The notes under the pieces are model-generated. The model saw only the letters and a list, made by a program, of their open reading frames with translations, had not been told where the DNA came from and did not search any database. This document shows, one piece after another, positions 43,917 to 51,973 of a stretch of DNA of 64,000 nt. Position 1 is the stretch's first letter. Each line of letters begins with the position of its first letter. The DNA is from Paenibacillus sp. FSL H7-0737 (GTDB lineage Bacteria; Bacillota; Bacilli; Paenibacillales; Paenibacillaceae), in contig NZ_CP009279.1 in NCBI RefSeq assembly GCF_000758545.1, positions 4,464,001-4,528,000 on the forward strand. The letters run 5' to 3'. The translations under genes were made by a program, and so were the position numbers.

Positions 43917-43957
43917 CGTTCAATTCTTGGGAAATTAAATCTTGCGTTTGACTTGAA

Positions 43958-45571
43958 TTATTTCACTTCTGCATTTAGGACATTAATGGAACCATCCGGG
44001 AAAACTTTGACACCTTCCAGATTCGATCTTTTGCCTGAGATGATTTGGTCAACGCCCATGAATGCCCACGGAGCATCTTCCCATACTGTTTTTTGAATAT
44101 TTGCATAAATGGATTTAGCCGCTTCTGGATCAACAGATTTGTTTGCTTCAGCAATCCATTTATCTACATTTTCATTTTTATAATAAGCTGTATTCGAGCC
44201 AGCAGGTGGGAACATTTCACTACTGAACAACCCTCTAGTAGCACCATCTGCATCACCGGAGGATGGAGACCAGCTGACATACCACATTTGAATTTTTGCT
44301 TCTTCAGGTGTTTTAGCATCGTTAATTTGGTCGGATAAAGTACCGCCTTCCATAGACTTCACTTCTACTTTAATGCCTACAAGCGCTAGCTGTTGTTGGA
44401 TAAATTGCATACCCTTCATAGTTTCGGATTCATTCTCACCCCAAATTTCGGTTTCGAATCCGTCTGGATAACCCGCTTCCGCAAGCAGTTGCTTAGCTTT
44501 TTCAATGTCATAGTCATAACCTGTTTGTGGGGAATAATATTGTGTTTTGGATGACATCGTGGAATCAAGCTTAGCGCCAAGACCCGATTTCACCACCTTG
44601 GTATACGCATCTTTGTTGATAGCAAAGTTAATGGCTTGACGTACCTTTACATCATCGAAAGGTTTCTTCATCGTATTCAAAGTAACATAACGAACAATGG
44701 TTGAATCGATGGTATCTATAGTAATTCCTTCAATGCCTTCAACCTCGGATACTTGCTCGGTAGGCATTGGATAAATGAAATCAGCCTCTCCAGTCTTCAG
44801 CATCGCAATCCGTGATCCATTCTCTGGTACGGGTCTAAAGGTTATACTATCCACTTTCGGCAAGTCCTTTTGCCAGTAATCCGTATTCTTCTCAACAACT
44901 AGACGATCACCTTGCACCCATTCTTTGAACTTAAACGGACCCGTTCCTACAGGTTTTTTCGAAATATCAGCTCCGTTTTCTTCTAAAGCTTTCGGGCTAA
45001 TAATAGGTGCCATAGCAACTTTATTTAAAAATGCGTTGTATGGCTCGCTGAGTGTAATAACCACGGTTTTGGCATCAGGAGTCTCCACTTTTGCTACCTT
45101 TGCAAAGCTTTTGCGCAGTCTCAGATTGTTCTTCTCATCTTGAATACGGGCGATGTTTACTTTAACCGCTTCAGCATTGAAGTCAGTACCGTCTTGGAAT
45201 TTAACGTTCTCTTGTAAGTTGAACGTGTAGACCAACCCGTCTTCACTTATGGAATGGCTAGCAGCAAGGACAGGAACTACGTTCATATTCTCATCAAAAC
45301 CCATTAGACCTTCGTACATCGTTCTGGCAGCGCTGATTGAATGTGTATCGCTTGCGTTATGAGGGTCCAGCGTAATAAAGTTAGCATTGATGGCAATTAC
45401 AATGTCTTTATCATTTTTTGTAGTTGGGGTGCTAGTTTCAGTTCCACCAGCGGTATTGCCGCTTTGTCCCTCGTTGTTCGCTTTGTTGCCGCACCCTGCA
45501 GTCACTACTACTGTAATAAGCAGCAGCATGAACATTGACCATACTTTTCCTTTTGCTTTCATGTTATACAC
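43958..45571 (-). CDS. Peptide ABC transporter substrate-binding lipoprotein (family 5)
   Basis: This 537-residue extracellular solute-binding protein has a lipoprotein signal with VTAGC (Cys near 27) and a low-complexity linker. The mature protein begins KDIVIAINANFITLDPHNASDTHS, then YEGLMGFDENMNVVPVLAASHSISEDGLVYTFNLQENVKFQDGTDFNAEAVK, the family 5 signature. It binds di- or oligopeptides (or related conjugates, nickel or glutathione in some relatives) and delivers them to the permeases encoded next. The ligand cannot be read. It is followed by a hairpin before the permease genes. Confidence 0.93.
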   Translation of the reverse strand: MYNMKAKGKVWSMFMLLLITVVVTAGCGNKANNEGQSGNTAGGTETSTPTTKNDKDIVIAINANFITLDPHNASDTHSISAARTMYEGLMGFDENMNVVPVLAASHSISEDGLVYTFNLQENVKFQDGTDFNAEAVKVNIARIQDEKNNLRLRKSFAKVAKVETPDAKTVVITLSEPYNAFLNKVAMAPIISPKALEENGADISKKPVGTGPFKFKEWVQGDRLVVEKNTDYWQKDLPKVDSITFRPVPENGSRIAMLKTGEADFIYPMPTEQVSEVEGIEGITIDTIDSTIVRYVTLNTMKKPFDDVKVRQAINFAINKDAYTKVVKSGLGAKLDSTMSSKTQYYSPQTGYDYDIEKAKQLLAEAGYPDGFETEIWGENESETMKGMQFIQQQLALVGIKVEVKSMEGGTLSDQINDAKTPEEAKIQMWYVSWSPSSGDADGATRGLFSSEMFPPAGSNTAYYKNENVDKWIAEANKSVDPEAAKSIYANIQKTVWEDAPWAFMGVDQIISGKRSNLEGVKVFPDGSINVLNAEVK

Positions 45572-45651
45572 TCCCCTTTAGAAACGATGTATTAGAAAAG
45601 CTCCCAGTCCAATTATTCATGAGACTTGAAGATTATTCTCGATCCTTATAA

Positions 45652-46656
45652 TCAGACTTCCCATTGGAATACAGCACGGCGTTCGCCTACAACTGTGCCG
45701 CCATCATTAACAATAGTGTTCGGCACGAGTGCATATAAACGATCAATCGTATCTTGATTGCTATAGCCTAAACGTTCCAGAATCGATGCGATGATACAAG
45801 GCCAGACTTGCTCAGAACCATCGGATACTTTTAGTGAGATACCGATTCGCTCCTTTCGGAGTCCAATCCCATATACACCTTTAGCGCCGCCCTTTGCCGT
45901 CAGATTATCATCCTTCAGTAGCTCTGAGCAGACGAATTTCGTATCTGCAATCATCACCGGATTATCGTTCATAAGCTTTGCAGTCGCAGCAGCTGCGTTA
46001 CGTATTTCCGTATTCTCAATCAAATCAGGACAGGCTAGCTTTAAATATGAATAAGCGATTTTATGAAGAGGGAGTGCGATGATAGGAAGACCACAACCAT
46101 CAATCCCTTGAGGAATGGATTCCTTCGATACTTCTGCGATATAAGCCATGATATCAATGATCTCCTGTTGCACGGGATGGTTAGGATCATAATAAGTATC
46201 TATATCCCAACCCATATATTTGCTAAGGCCCATTAACCCTGCATGTTTACCTGAGCAATTATGAAAGATTTTGCGAGTGGGCTCATTCGCCCGATGGCGT
46301 TCTGCCTTGGCTTCCTCATTCAGTGGGTATGTAGAACAACAATGAAGTCCCTCTTCTTTTAATCCCATTTTCTGAAAAAGAGATTCAAGTGCTTCAATAT
46401 GAAAGGCCTCTCCCCGATGCGAAGCAGTAAAGAGTGAGGCTTCCTTACTTGTCAAACCGTAAACTTCATCGATCCGACGCTTCATAACCGGTAAAGCTTG
46501 GAATGGTTTAGCAGCTGAACGAAGATAGGTCATATGCTCCGGATTACCTGCTTTATACAAAATATTACCTTTCTCATCGACCACGCTAACTGCACCATAA
46601 TGGACATTCTCCAGTAAGCCACCGCGATATTCTTCTACTAATGTTGTAAACCCCAT
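45652..46656 (-). CDS. Asparaginase II-type amidohydrolase
   Basis: This 334-residue protein fits the asparaginase II family (PF06089 as recalled): VEEYRGGLLENVHYGAVSVVDEKGNILYKAG, RSAAKPFQALPV, FTASHRGEAFHIEALESLF, HNCSGKHAGLM, QGIDGCGLPIIALPL and the final VNDGGTVVGERRAVF. The Ser of RSAAKPFQ and the nearby Lys match the serine-hydrolase arrangement seen in related folds. It hydrolyses asparagine or a related amide. It is downstream of the ROK regulator and upstream of the peptide importer, so its true substrate may come from imported peptides. Confidence 0.9.
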   Translation of the reverse strand: MGFTTLVEEYRGGLLENVHYGAVSVVDEKGNILYKAGNPEHMTYLRSAAKPFQALPVMKRRIDEVYGLTSKEASLFTASHRGEAFHIEALESLFQKMGLKEEGLHCCSTYPLNEEAKAERHRANEPTRKIFHNCSGKHAGLMGLSKYMGWDIDTYYDPNHPVQQEIIDIMAYIAEVSKESIPQGIDGCGLPIIALPLHKIAYSYLKLACPDLIENTEIRNAAAATAKLMNDNPVMIADTKFVCSELLKDDNLTAKGGAKGVYGIGLRKERIGISLKVSDGSEQVWPCIIASILERLGYSNQDTIDRLYALVPNTIVNDGGTVVGERRAVFQWEV

Positions 46657-46684
46657 CTGTACAACCTCCTTCGATGTAATTATT

Positions 46685-47881
46685 TTAATCCAATGCGAAA
46701 AAACGATTTTGCGATAGTAGTCCAGATCCGATAATTACACCATTCTCGTTCAACATCGAACGATGAATGGAGAAAGACCCACGAAGGGGTTCCCATGTGA
46801 AGCGTGAAAGATATAGCTTCTCGACTGCTTCATAAATATCCGGAAATTTGTCTACGAGTTCTCCACTCAGGATCACACTATCGGGGTTATACATGCATAC
46901 GACATTGTTGATTGTAATCGCCATATACATGAGCGCACGCTCGATCAAATGAACCGCCCAATGCTCTCCTGCATCCTTTGCTTCAAATAACTCCTCGATC
47001 GTGCGAATCGGACGAATCCGATTGGCTTCCGACAACAATGAACTGATATTTATATAGGTCTGTAAGCAACCCGCCTTACCGCACTCGCACATCATTCCGT
47101 TAGGATCCACTGTCGTATGCCCTATTTCACCAGCACTGTTCATCACCCCGCGATAAATCTCTCCCTCAAGGATCATCGCGGAGCCAACGCCTTGCCCGAA
47201 GCCCAATAGTGCGGTACGGACAGATCCAACAGCAGCGCCTTTGAGGTGTTCAGCAAGAGCTCTAACTTTCAACTCATTATCTACAGCAATTTCAAAACCG
47301 GTTAGTTCCTTTAGGCGTTTTGCTAAGGCAACATTCTTCCATCCAAGCTGAACAGAGAAGACAACAATACCTTCTTCGTTATTCACAATTCCAGGAAGTC
47401 CAACGCCAATACCGACGATACGCGTTCTGTCAATCACATGCTGCTGCGTCAGTTGTTCAATCGCTTCATTGATTCGTTCCAGTGTCTTGTCTGGACTCTC
47501 GTCCGGAGTACGCGGGTATTGCCTGCTGCAGAGAAGCTTACCTTGCAAATCTACGATACCTACAATCATAAGACTGCGATCCAGCTCAACCCCAACCGAC
47601 AATACAGAAGCGTCAACCATAGCTAGCAACGTTGATTTCCGACCTAATCCTGACGATACCTGATCCGAATCCAGTAGATAGCCCTGTTCAGTTAATTCCC
47701 CAACAATTCGACTTACAGTTGTAGGACTCATACCCGTTTGTTTGGCGATGGAAGCGCGAGAAATTGGTTGTAGATTTTTTATGATTTCGAAGACCGTCAA
47801 ACGATTTTGCCGCTTCATAAAATCCTGATCGTGCTTTTTCACAGACATTCTCCTAATTATTTTCTTCAGTGCATTAATCAA
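46685..47881 (-). CDS. ROK-family transcriptional regulator (XylR/NagC-like)
   Basis: This 398-residue regulator has an N-terminal winged helix (FEIIKNLQPISRASIAKQTGMSPTTVSRIVGELTEQGYL, about residues 31-69) fused to a ROK domain with the zinc motif GEIGHTTVDPNGMMCECGKAGCLQTY. The kinase phosphate loop is degenerate (VGVELDRSLMIVGIVD), as in ROK repressors. It heads the leftward array of asparaginase, peptide transport, aminopeptidase and fucosidase genes and probably controls it in response to a sugar. A cre-like site lies 160 bp upstream. Confidence 0.92.
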   Translation of the reverse strand: MINALKKIIRRMSVKKHDQDFMKRQNRLTVFEIIKNLQPISRASIAKQTGMSPTTVSRIVGELTEQGYLLDSDQVSSGLGRKSTLLAMVDASVLSVGVELDRSLMIVGIVDLQGKLLCSRQYPRTPDESPDKTLERINEAIEQLTQQHVIDRTRIVGIGVGLPGIVNNEEGIVVFSVQLGWKNVALAKRLKELTGFEIAVDNELKVRALAEHLKGAAVGSVRTALLGFGQGVGSAMILEGEIYRGVMNSAGEIGHTTVDPNGMMCECGKAGCLQTYINISSLLSEANRIRPIRTIEELFEAKDAGEHWAVHLIERALMYMAITINNVVCMYNPDSVILSGELVDKFPDIYEAVEKLYLSRFTWEPLRGSFSIHRSMLNENGVIIGSGLLSQNRFFALD

Positions 47882-48040
47882 ACTAATAAAACTATAAAAA
47901 TAAGAAAAAATTTGCCAATTAAGCTACGCTAATGTATTATTTGATTAAATTTCAGTTTAGTTTCTCCAGTGATGGGATTAATAATAAAGGCTCATTGATT
48001 GTATGTCAATATAAATGACATATTTTTTTATTCGAAATAA

Positions 48041-48055
48041 ATGAAAGCGTTTAAT
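48041..48055 (+). promoter_or_regulatory. cre-like site upstream of ROK regulator
   Basis: ATGAAAGCGTTTAAT matches the loose CcpA cre consensus with one or two mismatches, in the 470-bp gap 47882-48350 upstream of the ROK regulator. Its AT-rich neighbourhood holds the regulator's promoter. The remainder of the gap has one possible short ORF and a hairpin (listed separately). Confidence 0.4.
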
Positions 48056-48212
48056 ATGTGATTTTTATAACAATCTCCAATAAATACATAACACAAACAT
48101 AACATCAAAGACCAAAACCGCTCTCATAATAGACCGGGCGGAAACTATAAATAGGAAAAACTTAATTTAGAGGTGGAGGAAATATCTTAAAAATAAAAGA
48201 GGTTTGGGGTCG

Positions 48213-48332
48213 ATGCAGAAGTTTTGTGAATCTGAATATTGGAAAAAAGGTAGAATCGTGCGCGGATTGATAGTGAAATGGAGATTGCACCCGCATCAAA
48301 AGCAAGTTCTTCATATAGAAACCAACTTTTGA
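48213..48332 (+). CDS. Possible 39-residue ORF ending in a hairpin
   Basis: The ORF begins MQKFCESEYWKKGRIVRGLI and ends QKQVLHIETNF, basic with no recognised motif. GAGGTTTGGGG upstream is a poor ribosome binding site. Its 3' part overlaps a perfect inverted repeat, CGCATCAAAAG (48292-48302) with CTTTTGATGCG (48326-48336), which could be a terminator stem for the convergent MgtC gene although no T-run follows. Coding is doubtful. Confidence 0.2.
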   Translation: MQKFCESEYWKKGRIVRGLIVKWRLHPHQKQVLHIETNF

Positions 48333-48350
48333 TGCGTAGTGTTAAAAAAA

Positions 48351-49013
48351 TTATTGAAACTCTACTGCCTTAACAGACGCGTCCTCTTGTATCAATGACA
48401 ACAATTTCACAGCATTAAACGATTCAGGAAATTTTACGATAATTTCTAAATTCAATTCGGAGGCAAGACTATTATTTTCAGCGTGAAAGCTTAAAATGGT
48501 AATATTTTTTTCTTCAAGGAGCTGTTGAATTCTACTCACGGCTCCTTCTGAATTAGTCAGACAGATCACAATCTGTTGCGTTTTCGGTGAGGCCAGCCAA
48601 CTGTAGCGGCCATGCAAAATCTTTTGTCCAAGTAAGATAATAATTGTTGCTCCTCCACCAAGAATATATAGGCCCGATCCAATCGCCAGCCCTAGTCCCG
48701 CCGTTGCCCAAATCCCCGCTGCAGTTGTCAGGCCCTTCACAGTGTGTCTATGCATGAAAATCATTCCTGCACCAAGAAATCCCACTCCACTTACTACCTG
48801 GGCAGCTATACGTGCGGGATCGAGCTTAACATAGGACCAATCAGCTTGATCCTGAAATCCATATTTTGAAATGATCATCATAAGTGCAGCACCTAAAGCA
48901 ACAATAAAATGCGTTCTAACTCCCGCTTCTTTCATCCGACTTTTTCGTTCAAAGCCAACTAAAACACCACAAATTCCAGCTCCAACTACACGAAGCAAAT
49001 ATTCAAACTCCAT
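48351..49013 (-). CDS. MgtC/SapB-family membrane protein
   Basis: This 220-residue protein has the MgtC domain: VVGAGICGVLVGFERKSRMKEAGVRTHFIVALGAALMMIISKYGF with about five membrane helices (conserved Asp in RIAAQVVSGVGFLGAGMIF, GLTTAAGIWATAGLGLAIG), followed by a cytoplasmic ACT-like C-terminal domain (about 145-220) beginning QQIVICLTNSEGAVSRIQQLLEE. The family affects the ATP synthase, magnesium limitation responses and virulence in pathogens; in soil Bacilli the role is unclear. I see no Mg riboswitch upstream. Confidence 0.92.
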   Translation of the reverse strand: MEFEYLLRVVGAGICGVLVGFERKSRMKEAGVRTHFIVALGAALMMIISKYGFQDQADWSYVKLDPARIAAQVVSGVGFLGAGMIFMHRHTVKGLTTAAGIWATAGLGLAIGSGLYILGGGATIIILLGQKILHGRYSWLASPKTQQIVICLTNSEGAVSRIQQLLEEKNITILSFHAENNSLASELNLEIIVKFPESFNAVKLLSLIQEDASVKAVEFQ

Positions 49014-49221
49014 ACATAGTCCTTCTCTCCTTATAATATTGCTATTTATTGTATCATAAACGGATTTCTATATTTCTCCCTCCTATAATATGAACATGAT
49101 ATTTAACATAGTTTGAGCATGCGCACAGTCACATCTGCAAAGATTTAACTGTGATACCTTTATAACTGTTACTCCAGTAGACATTTTATAACGGTCTACA
49201 ACTAGTGAAAGAGGTGCGTTT

Positions 49222-50187
49222 ATGAAACTGCCAACAATCCAATTTGGGCATATTAAATCCAAGGTTCCTGTAATTCAAGGGGGTATGGGCGTAGGCATAT
49301 CCTTAAGTGGCTTAGCTGCTGCTGTAGCCAATGCAGGCGGGATCGGCACCATTTCCGGTACAGGAATCACCACTGATGAACTGAGAATGCATATTCGCAA
49401 AACAAGAGAGCTCTCAAAAGGGATTGGATATATCGGTGTGAATGTTCTATTCGCGATGAAGGATTTTGCTGATAAAATGAAGGTCGCTTTGGAAGAAAAA
49501 GTGGACTTTATTATTTCTGGAGCCGGGATTTCCAGAGATATTTATGCTTGGGGTAAAGAGTACGGTACTCCTGTGGTGTCTATTGTTTCCTCCGCCAAAT
49601 TAGCCAGAATATCCGAAAGACTTGGTGCTTCTGCAGTCGTAGTGGAAGGATTTGAAGCTGGGGGCCATTTGGGCACAGAGAGATCCATGTTCGAAATTCT
49701 TCCTGAGGTTGTAGAAGCCGTTTCAATTCCGGTTATTGCTGCTGGTGGGATTCTTACAGGAGATGATATCGCAAAAGCCCTTCGGATTGGCGCTTCTGGT
49801 GTTCAGATGGGGACTCGTTTCGTGGCGAGCCATGAATGTGATGCTCCTTTGGCCTTTAAACAAAAATATGTAGATGCTCAGCAAGGTGATACTATTCTAA
49901 TTAAGTCTACAGTTGGGCTAGATGGCAGAGCGATTCGTAATGAATTCACAGAACGTATTAGTGATGATGCCAAATTAAAAATAGCAAAATGCTCTAATTG
50001 TCTAAAGGTATGTTCGCATCGCTTCTGTACCATGGAATCCCTGCTAACTTCGCTTAGAGGAGATGTTAAGAACGGATTAGTGTTTGCCGGGTCCAGAGTT
50101 CATGAGATTAAAGAGATATTGTCCGTACAGCAGATTATTGACAATTTAATGTATGAGTATCAGGGAGCATTGAACCCGGTAACTTAA
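49222..50187 (+). CDS. Nitronate monooxygenase (2-nitropropane dioxygenase-like)
   Basis: This 321-residue FMN TIM-barrel protein begins KSKVPVIQGGMGVGISLSGLAAAVANAGGIGTISG, with GYIGVNVLFAM, VEGFEAGGHLGTE, PVIAAGGILTGDDIAKALRIGASGVQMGTRFVA. It oxidises alkyl nitronates, such as propionate 3-nitronate, to carbonyl compounds using oxygen. The C-terminal AKCSNCLKVCSHRFCTM adds a four-Cys motif (C-x2-C-x3-C-x4-C) that could bind metal. AAGAGG precedes the ATG and a strong terminator follows. Confidence 0.9.
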   Translation: MKLPTIQFGHIKSKVPVIQGGMGVGISLSGLAAAVANAGGIGTISGTGITTDELRMHIRKTRELSKGIGYIGVNVLFAMKDFADKMKVALEEKVDFIISGAGISRDIYAWGKEYGTPVVSIVSSAKLARISERLGASAVVVEGFEAGGHLGTERSMFEILPEVVEAVSIPVIAAGGILTGDDIAKALRIGASGVQMGTRFVASHECDAPLAFKQKYVDAQQGDTILIKSTVGLDGRAIRNEFTERISDDAKLKIAKCSNCLKVCSHRFCTMESLLTSLRGDVKNGLVFAGSRVHEIKEILSVQQIIDNLMYEYQGALNPVT

Positions 50188-50225
50188 GATTGTAATAGGA
50201 TACTTATGGGATGATAAAGTTAAAA

Positions 50226-50263
50226 AAAGAACCCTTTGTTGTATGCAACAAAGGGTTCTTTTT
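50226..50263 (+). terminator. Rho-independent terminator (near-symmetric)
   Basis: AAAAGAACCCTTTGTTG pairs perfectly with CAACAAAGGGTTCTTTT around a 4-nt loop. A and T runs on both sides allow bidirectional function with the convergent small secreted gene. Confidence 0.93.
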
Positions 50264-50303
50264 AAAAGGCGTTGTTTATAGTTGACTCTATATCAGCATA
50301 GCC

Positions 50304-50519
50304 TTACATCATTCCACGAGTATTAGAAATGCCATCTTGTTGATGACAGCTCTTATACATTTGTTCTAGTTCGGAATCACCTAAGTTAGGATGTCTTTCT
50401 TTCATAAAGGGCAACATCTCTTTAAAAGTGCTTGGAGCAAACCCGGCAGCATAAGCTGCTGTTCCAATTCCAAATGACAAAATAACAACACAGATTACTG
50501 CAAATACTCCTCTTTTCAA
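50304..50519 (-). CDS. Small secreted protein of unknown function
   Basis: This protein of about 71 residues has a signal peptide (KRGVFAVICVVILSFGIGTAAYA) and a short mature helix-rich region with KEMLPFMKERHPNLGDSELEQMYKSCHQQ. The start is drawn at TTG 50519, 9 bp after AGGAG; an ATG at 50528 would leave no spacing. Similar small exported proteins occur in Bacilli, without known function. It follows the small membrane gene at 50532 by 12 bp, so the two are a pair. Confidence 0.65.
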   Translation of the reverse strand: MKRGVFAVICVVILSFGIGTAAYAAGFAPSTFKEMLPFMKERHPNLGDSELEQMYKSCHQQDGISNTRGMM

Positions 50520-50531
50520 AAAAACCATCTC

Positions 50532-50642
50532 CTACTTTATAATACGGAAAAAATCAATACGAAAAAAATTTGCTGAAACCAACATGCACATCAGACCCAT
50601 TCCCATAACTAGAATGGCTATGATCCAATCCGCTTTTTTCAT
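50532..50642 (-). CDS. Small single-pass membrane protein, 36 residues
   Basis: The sequence MKKADWIIAILVMGMGLMCM followed by LVSANFFRIDFFRIIK is a single membrane helix with a Lys-rich head and a basic, aromatic tail. GGGAGG lies 6 bp before this ATG (50642); the ATG at 50648 would have no spacing. Its stop codon TAG sits inside the ribosome binding site (GTAGGAG) of the next gene, which supports coupled translation. It is too short for most gene finders. A 77-residue frame over the same bases (50554-50787) is a shadow. Confidence 0.6.
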   Translation of the reverse strand: MKKADWIIAILVMGMGLMCMLVSANFFRIDFFRIIK

Positions 50643-50868
50643 ATTCATCCTCCCGTGCCATCGAACACCCTGAATCTAACGAATAGTGGGGTTCAATAAT
50701 ATTAATGATTATAGATGAATATTGTGTGGAAACTATGTGGGACATGCTTAAGAGGTTAATTTTTGTCAATTCCGTGAAATTAATCACTATATAATCATTT
50801 GTTCATACTGCGTTCTTATTTGAAAGATATGATTTCAATATAACAATAAACATAAAGGAGTCATGATC

Positions 50869-51267
50869 ATGAAAAAATTGTATTACACGTCTTTTTTCTA
50901 TGCCATTCTTGGTTTGATAGCAGGTGTTGCTTATCGTGAAATTACCAAAATGAATGATTTCGAAGGAAACACCATCTTAGTTGCACTTCATACTCATATC
51001 CTTGTACTGGGCTTCTTCTTCTTTATAATCGCATTGATCCTAGCCAAGTTATTTAATATCCATGAAGCTAAATCCTTTGGCGCATGGTACATTGTATATA
51101 ACATTGGTCTCCTGATCACGATCGGTACTATGGCCACTCGCGGGATGCTGCAAATTAACGGGACTGATATCAGCTTCTTACCGCATATTGCGGGTCTCGG
51201 TCATGCCATAGTAGGTGCTGGTATCATTTGGCTACTAGTTCTGCTCGGTAAACGAATTAAATCATAG
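50869..51267 (+). CDS. DUF2871-family membrane protein
   Basis: This 132-residue protein (start at ATG 50869, 8 bp after AAAGGAG; ATG at 50863 is too close) has four predicted membrane helices: about 4-24, 38-60, 75-95 and 103-127. Conserved His residues lie in ALHTHILVLGFFFFIIALI and GLGHAIVGAGIIW, and the loop EAKSFGAWYIVYNIGLLITIGTMATRG is typical of the family, as I recall it. Paired His in helices could bind heme, a suggestion by analogy only. The gene is monocistronic with a terminator. Confidence 0.83.
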   Translation: MKKLYYTSFFYAILGLIAGVAYREITKMNDFEGNTILVALHTHILVLGFFFFIIALILAKLFNIHEAKSFGAWYIVYNIGLLITIGTMATRGMLQINGTDISFLPHIAGLGHAIVGAGIIWLLVLLGKRIKS

Positions 51268-51272
51268 GAAAA

Positions 51273-51305
51273 AAGCCGCTGGATCATATTCCAGCGGCTT
51301 TTTTT
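51273..51305 (+). terminator. Rho-independent terminator of DUF2871 gene
   Basis: AAGCCGCTGG and CCAGCGGCTT form a perfect 10-bp stem with an 8-nt loop and are followed by a T-run. Confidence 0.92.
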
Positions 51306-51457
51306 GATTAGTCATATTTAAGTTCATACCAAATGAGACTATAAGTATATTTGTTTATACACTGGTAAATGATACAATATGGAAGTCGCGAGATATCTTA
51401 AATTTTAACTTTAAACTATGCTTTCGATGCCAATAAAACTTTTAAGGAGTGAAGTAA

Positions 51458-51886
51458 ATGTCTATCGATGTTTATCTGAATTTCAACGGGAATTGTCGTC
51501 AAGCCGCAGAATTTTACGCGGAGGTGTTTGGCGTTGAACGTCCACAAATCATGACCTTTGGCGAAACACCACCTGATCCCAATTTCACTCTTCCTGAAGA
51601 AGCCAAAGATTTAGTTATGCACACTCGCTTGAATATCGAAGGCAGTAATGTAATGTTCTCTGATGTTTTTCCGGGCATGCCTTTTGTGGAAGGAAATAAC
51701 ATTAGTCTTTCGGTAGTTAGTAAGGATTTGGATGGCATAAAAAAATATTTCCATAAGCTTAAAGAAGGCGGCAAAGTAGGTATGGAATTACAAGAAACCT
51801 TCTGGAGCTCGTGTTATGGTAGTCTAAAAGATAAATTCGGCATCGATTGGCAATTCAATTATGATGACGGACGAATGAATATGTAA
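51458..51886 (+). CDS. PhnB-like VOC-family protein
   Basis: This 142-residue protein belongs to the PhnB/3-demethylubiquinone methyltransferase-like branch of the VOC superfamily. It shows DVYLNFNGNCRQAAEFYAEVFGV, PPDPNFTLPEEAKDLVMHTRLNIEGSNVMFSDVFPGM, LSVVSKDLDGIKKYFHKLKEGGKVGMELQETFWSSCYGSLKDKFGIDWQFNY. The family role is mostly unknown. A good AAGGAG site precedes the ATG. It is separated from the convergent permease by a bidirectional terminator. Confidence 0.87.
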   Translation: MSIDVYLNFNGNCRQAAEFYAEVFGVERPQIMTFGETPPDPNFTLPEEAKDLVMHTRLNIEGSNVMFSDVFPGMPFVEGNNISLSVVSKDLDGIKKYFHKLKEGGKVGMELQETFWSSCYGSLKDKFGIDWQFNYDDGRMNM

Positions 51887-51893
51887 TAAAAAT

Positions 51894-51959
51894 AACAACG
51901 AGTATGGAGTGGCTGCGAAACCTATTAATACAGGTATGGCCTACCTCCAGCTCGTTGTT
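51894..51959. terminator. Bidirectional hairpin between convergent genes
   Basis: AACAACGAG at 51894-51902 pairs with CTCGTTGTT at 51951-51959, with an inner GGAG/CTCC extension, and T-rich sequence follows. The loop is long. Confidence 0.6.
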
Positions 51960-51973
51960 TCTTGTTCAAGCGC

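Noticed and set aside
49177..49199. GTAGAC...GTCTAC inverted repeat before the nitronate monooxygenase
   Set aside because: The arms are only 6 bp and occur in AT-rich DNA; not distinguishable from chance.
50554..50787. 77-residue leftward frame
   Set aside because: It overlaps the better supported 36-residue membrane gene in another frame, has no ribosome binding site and no membrane or domain pattern.
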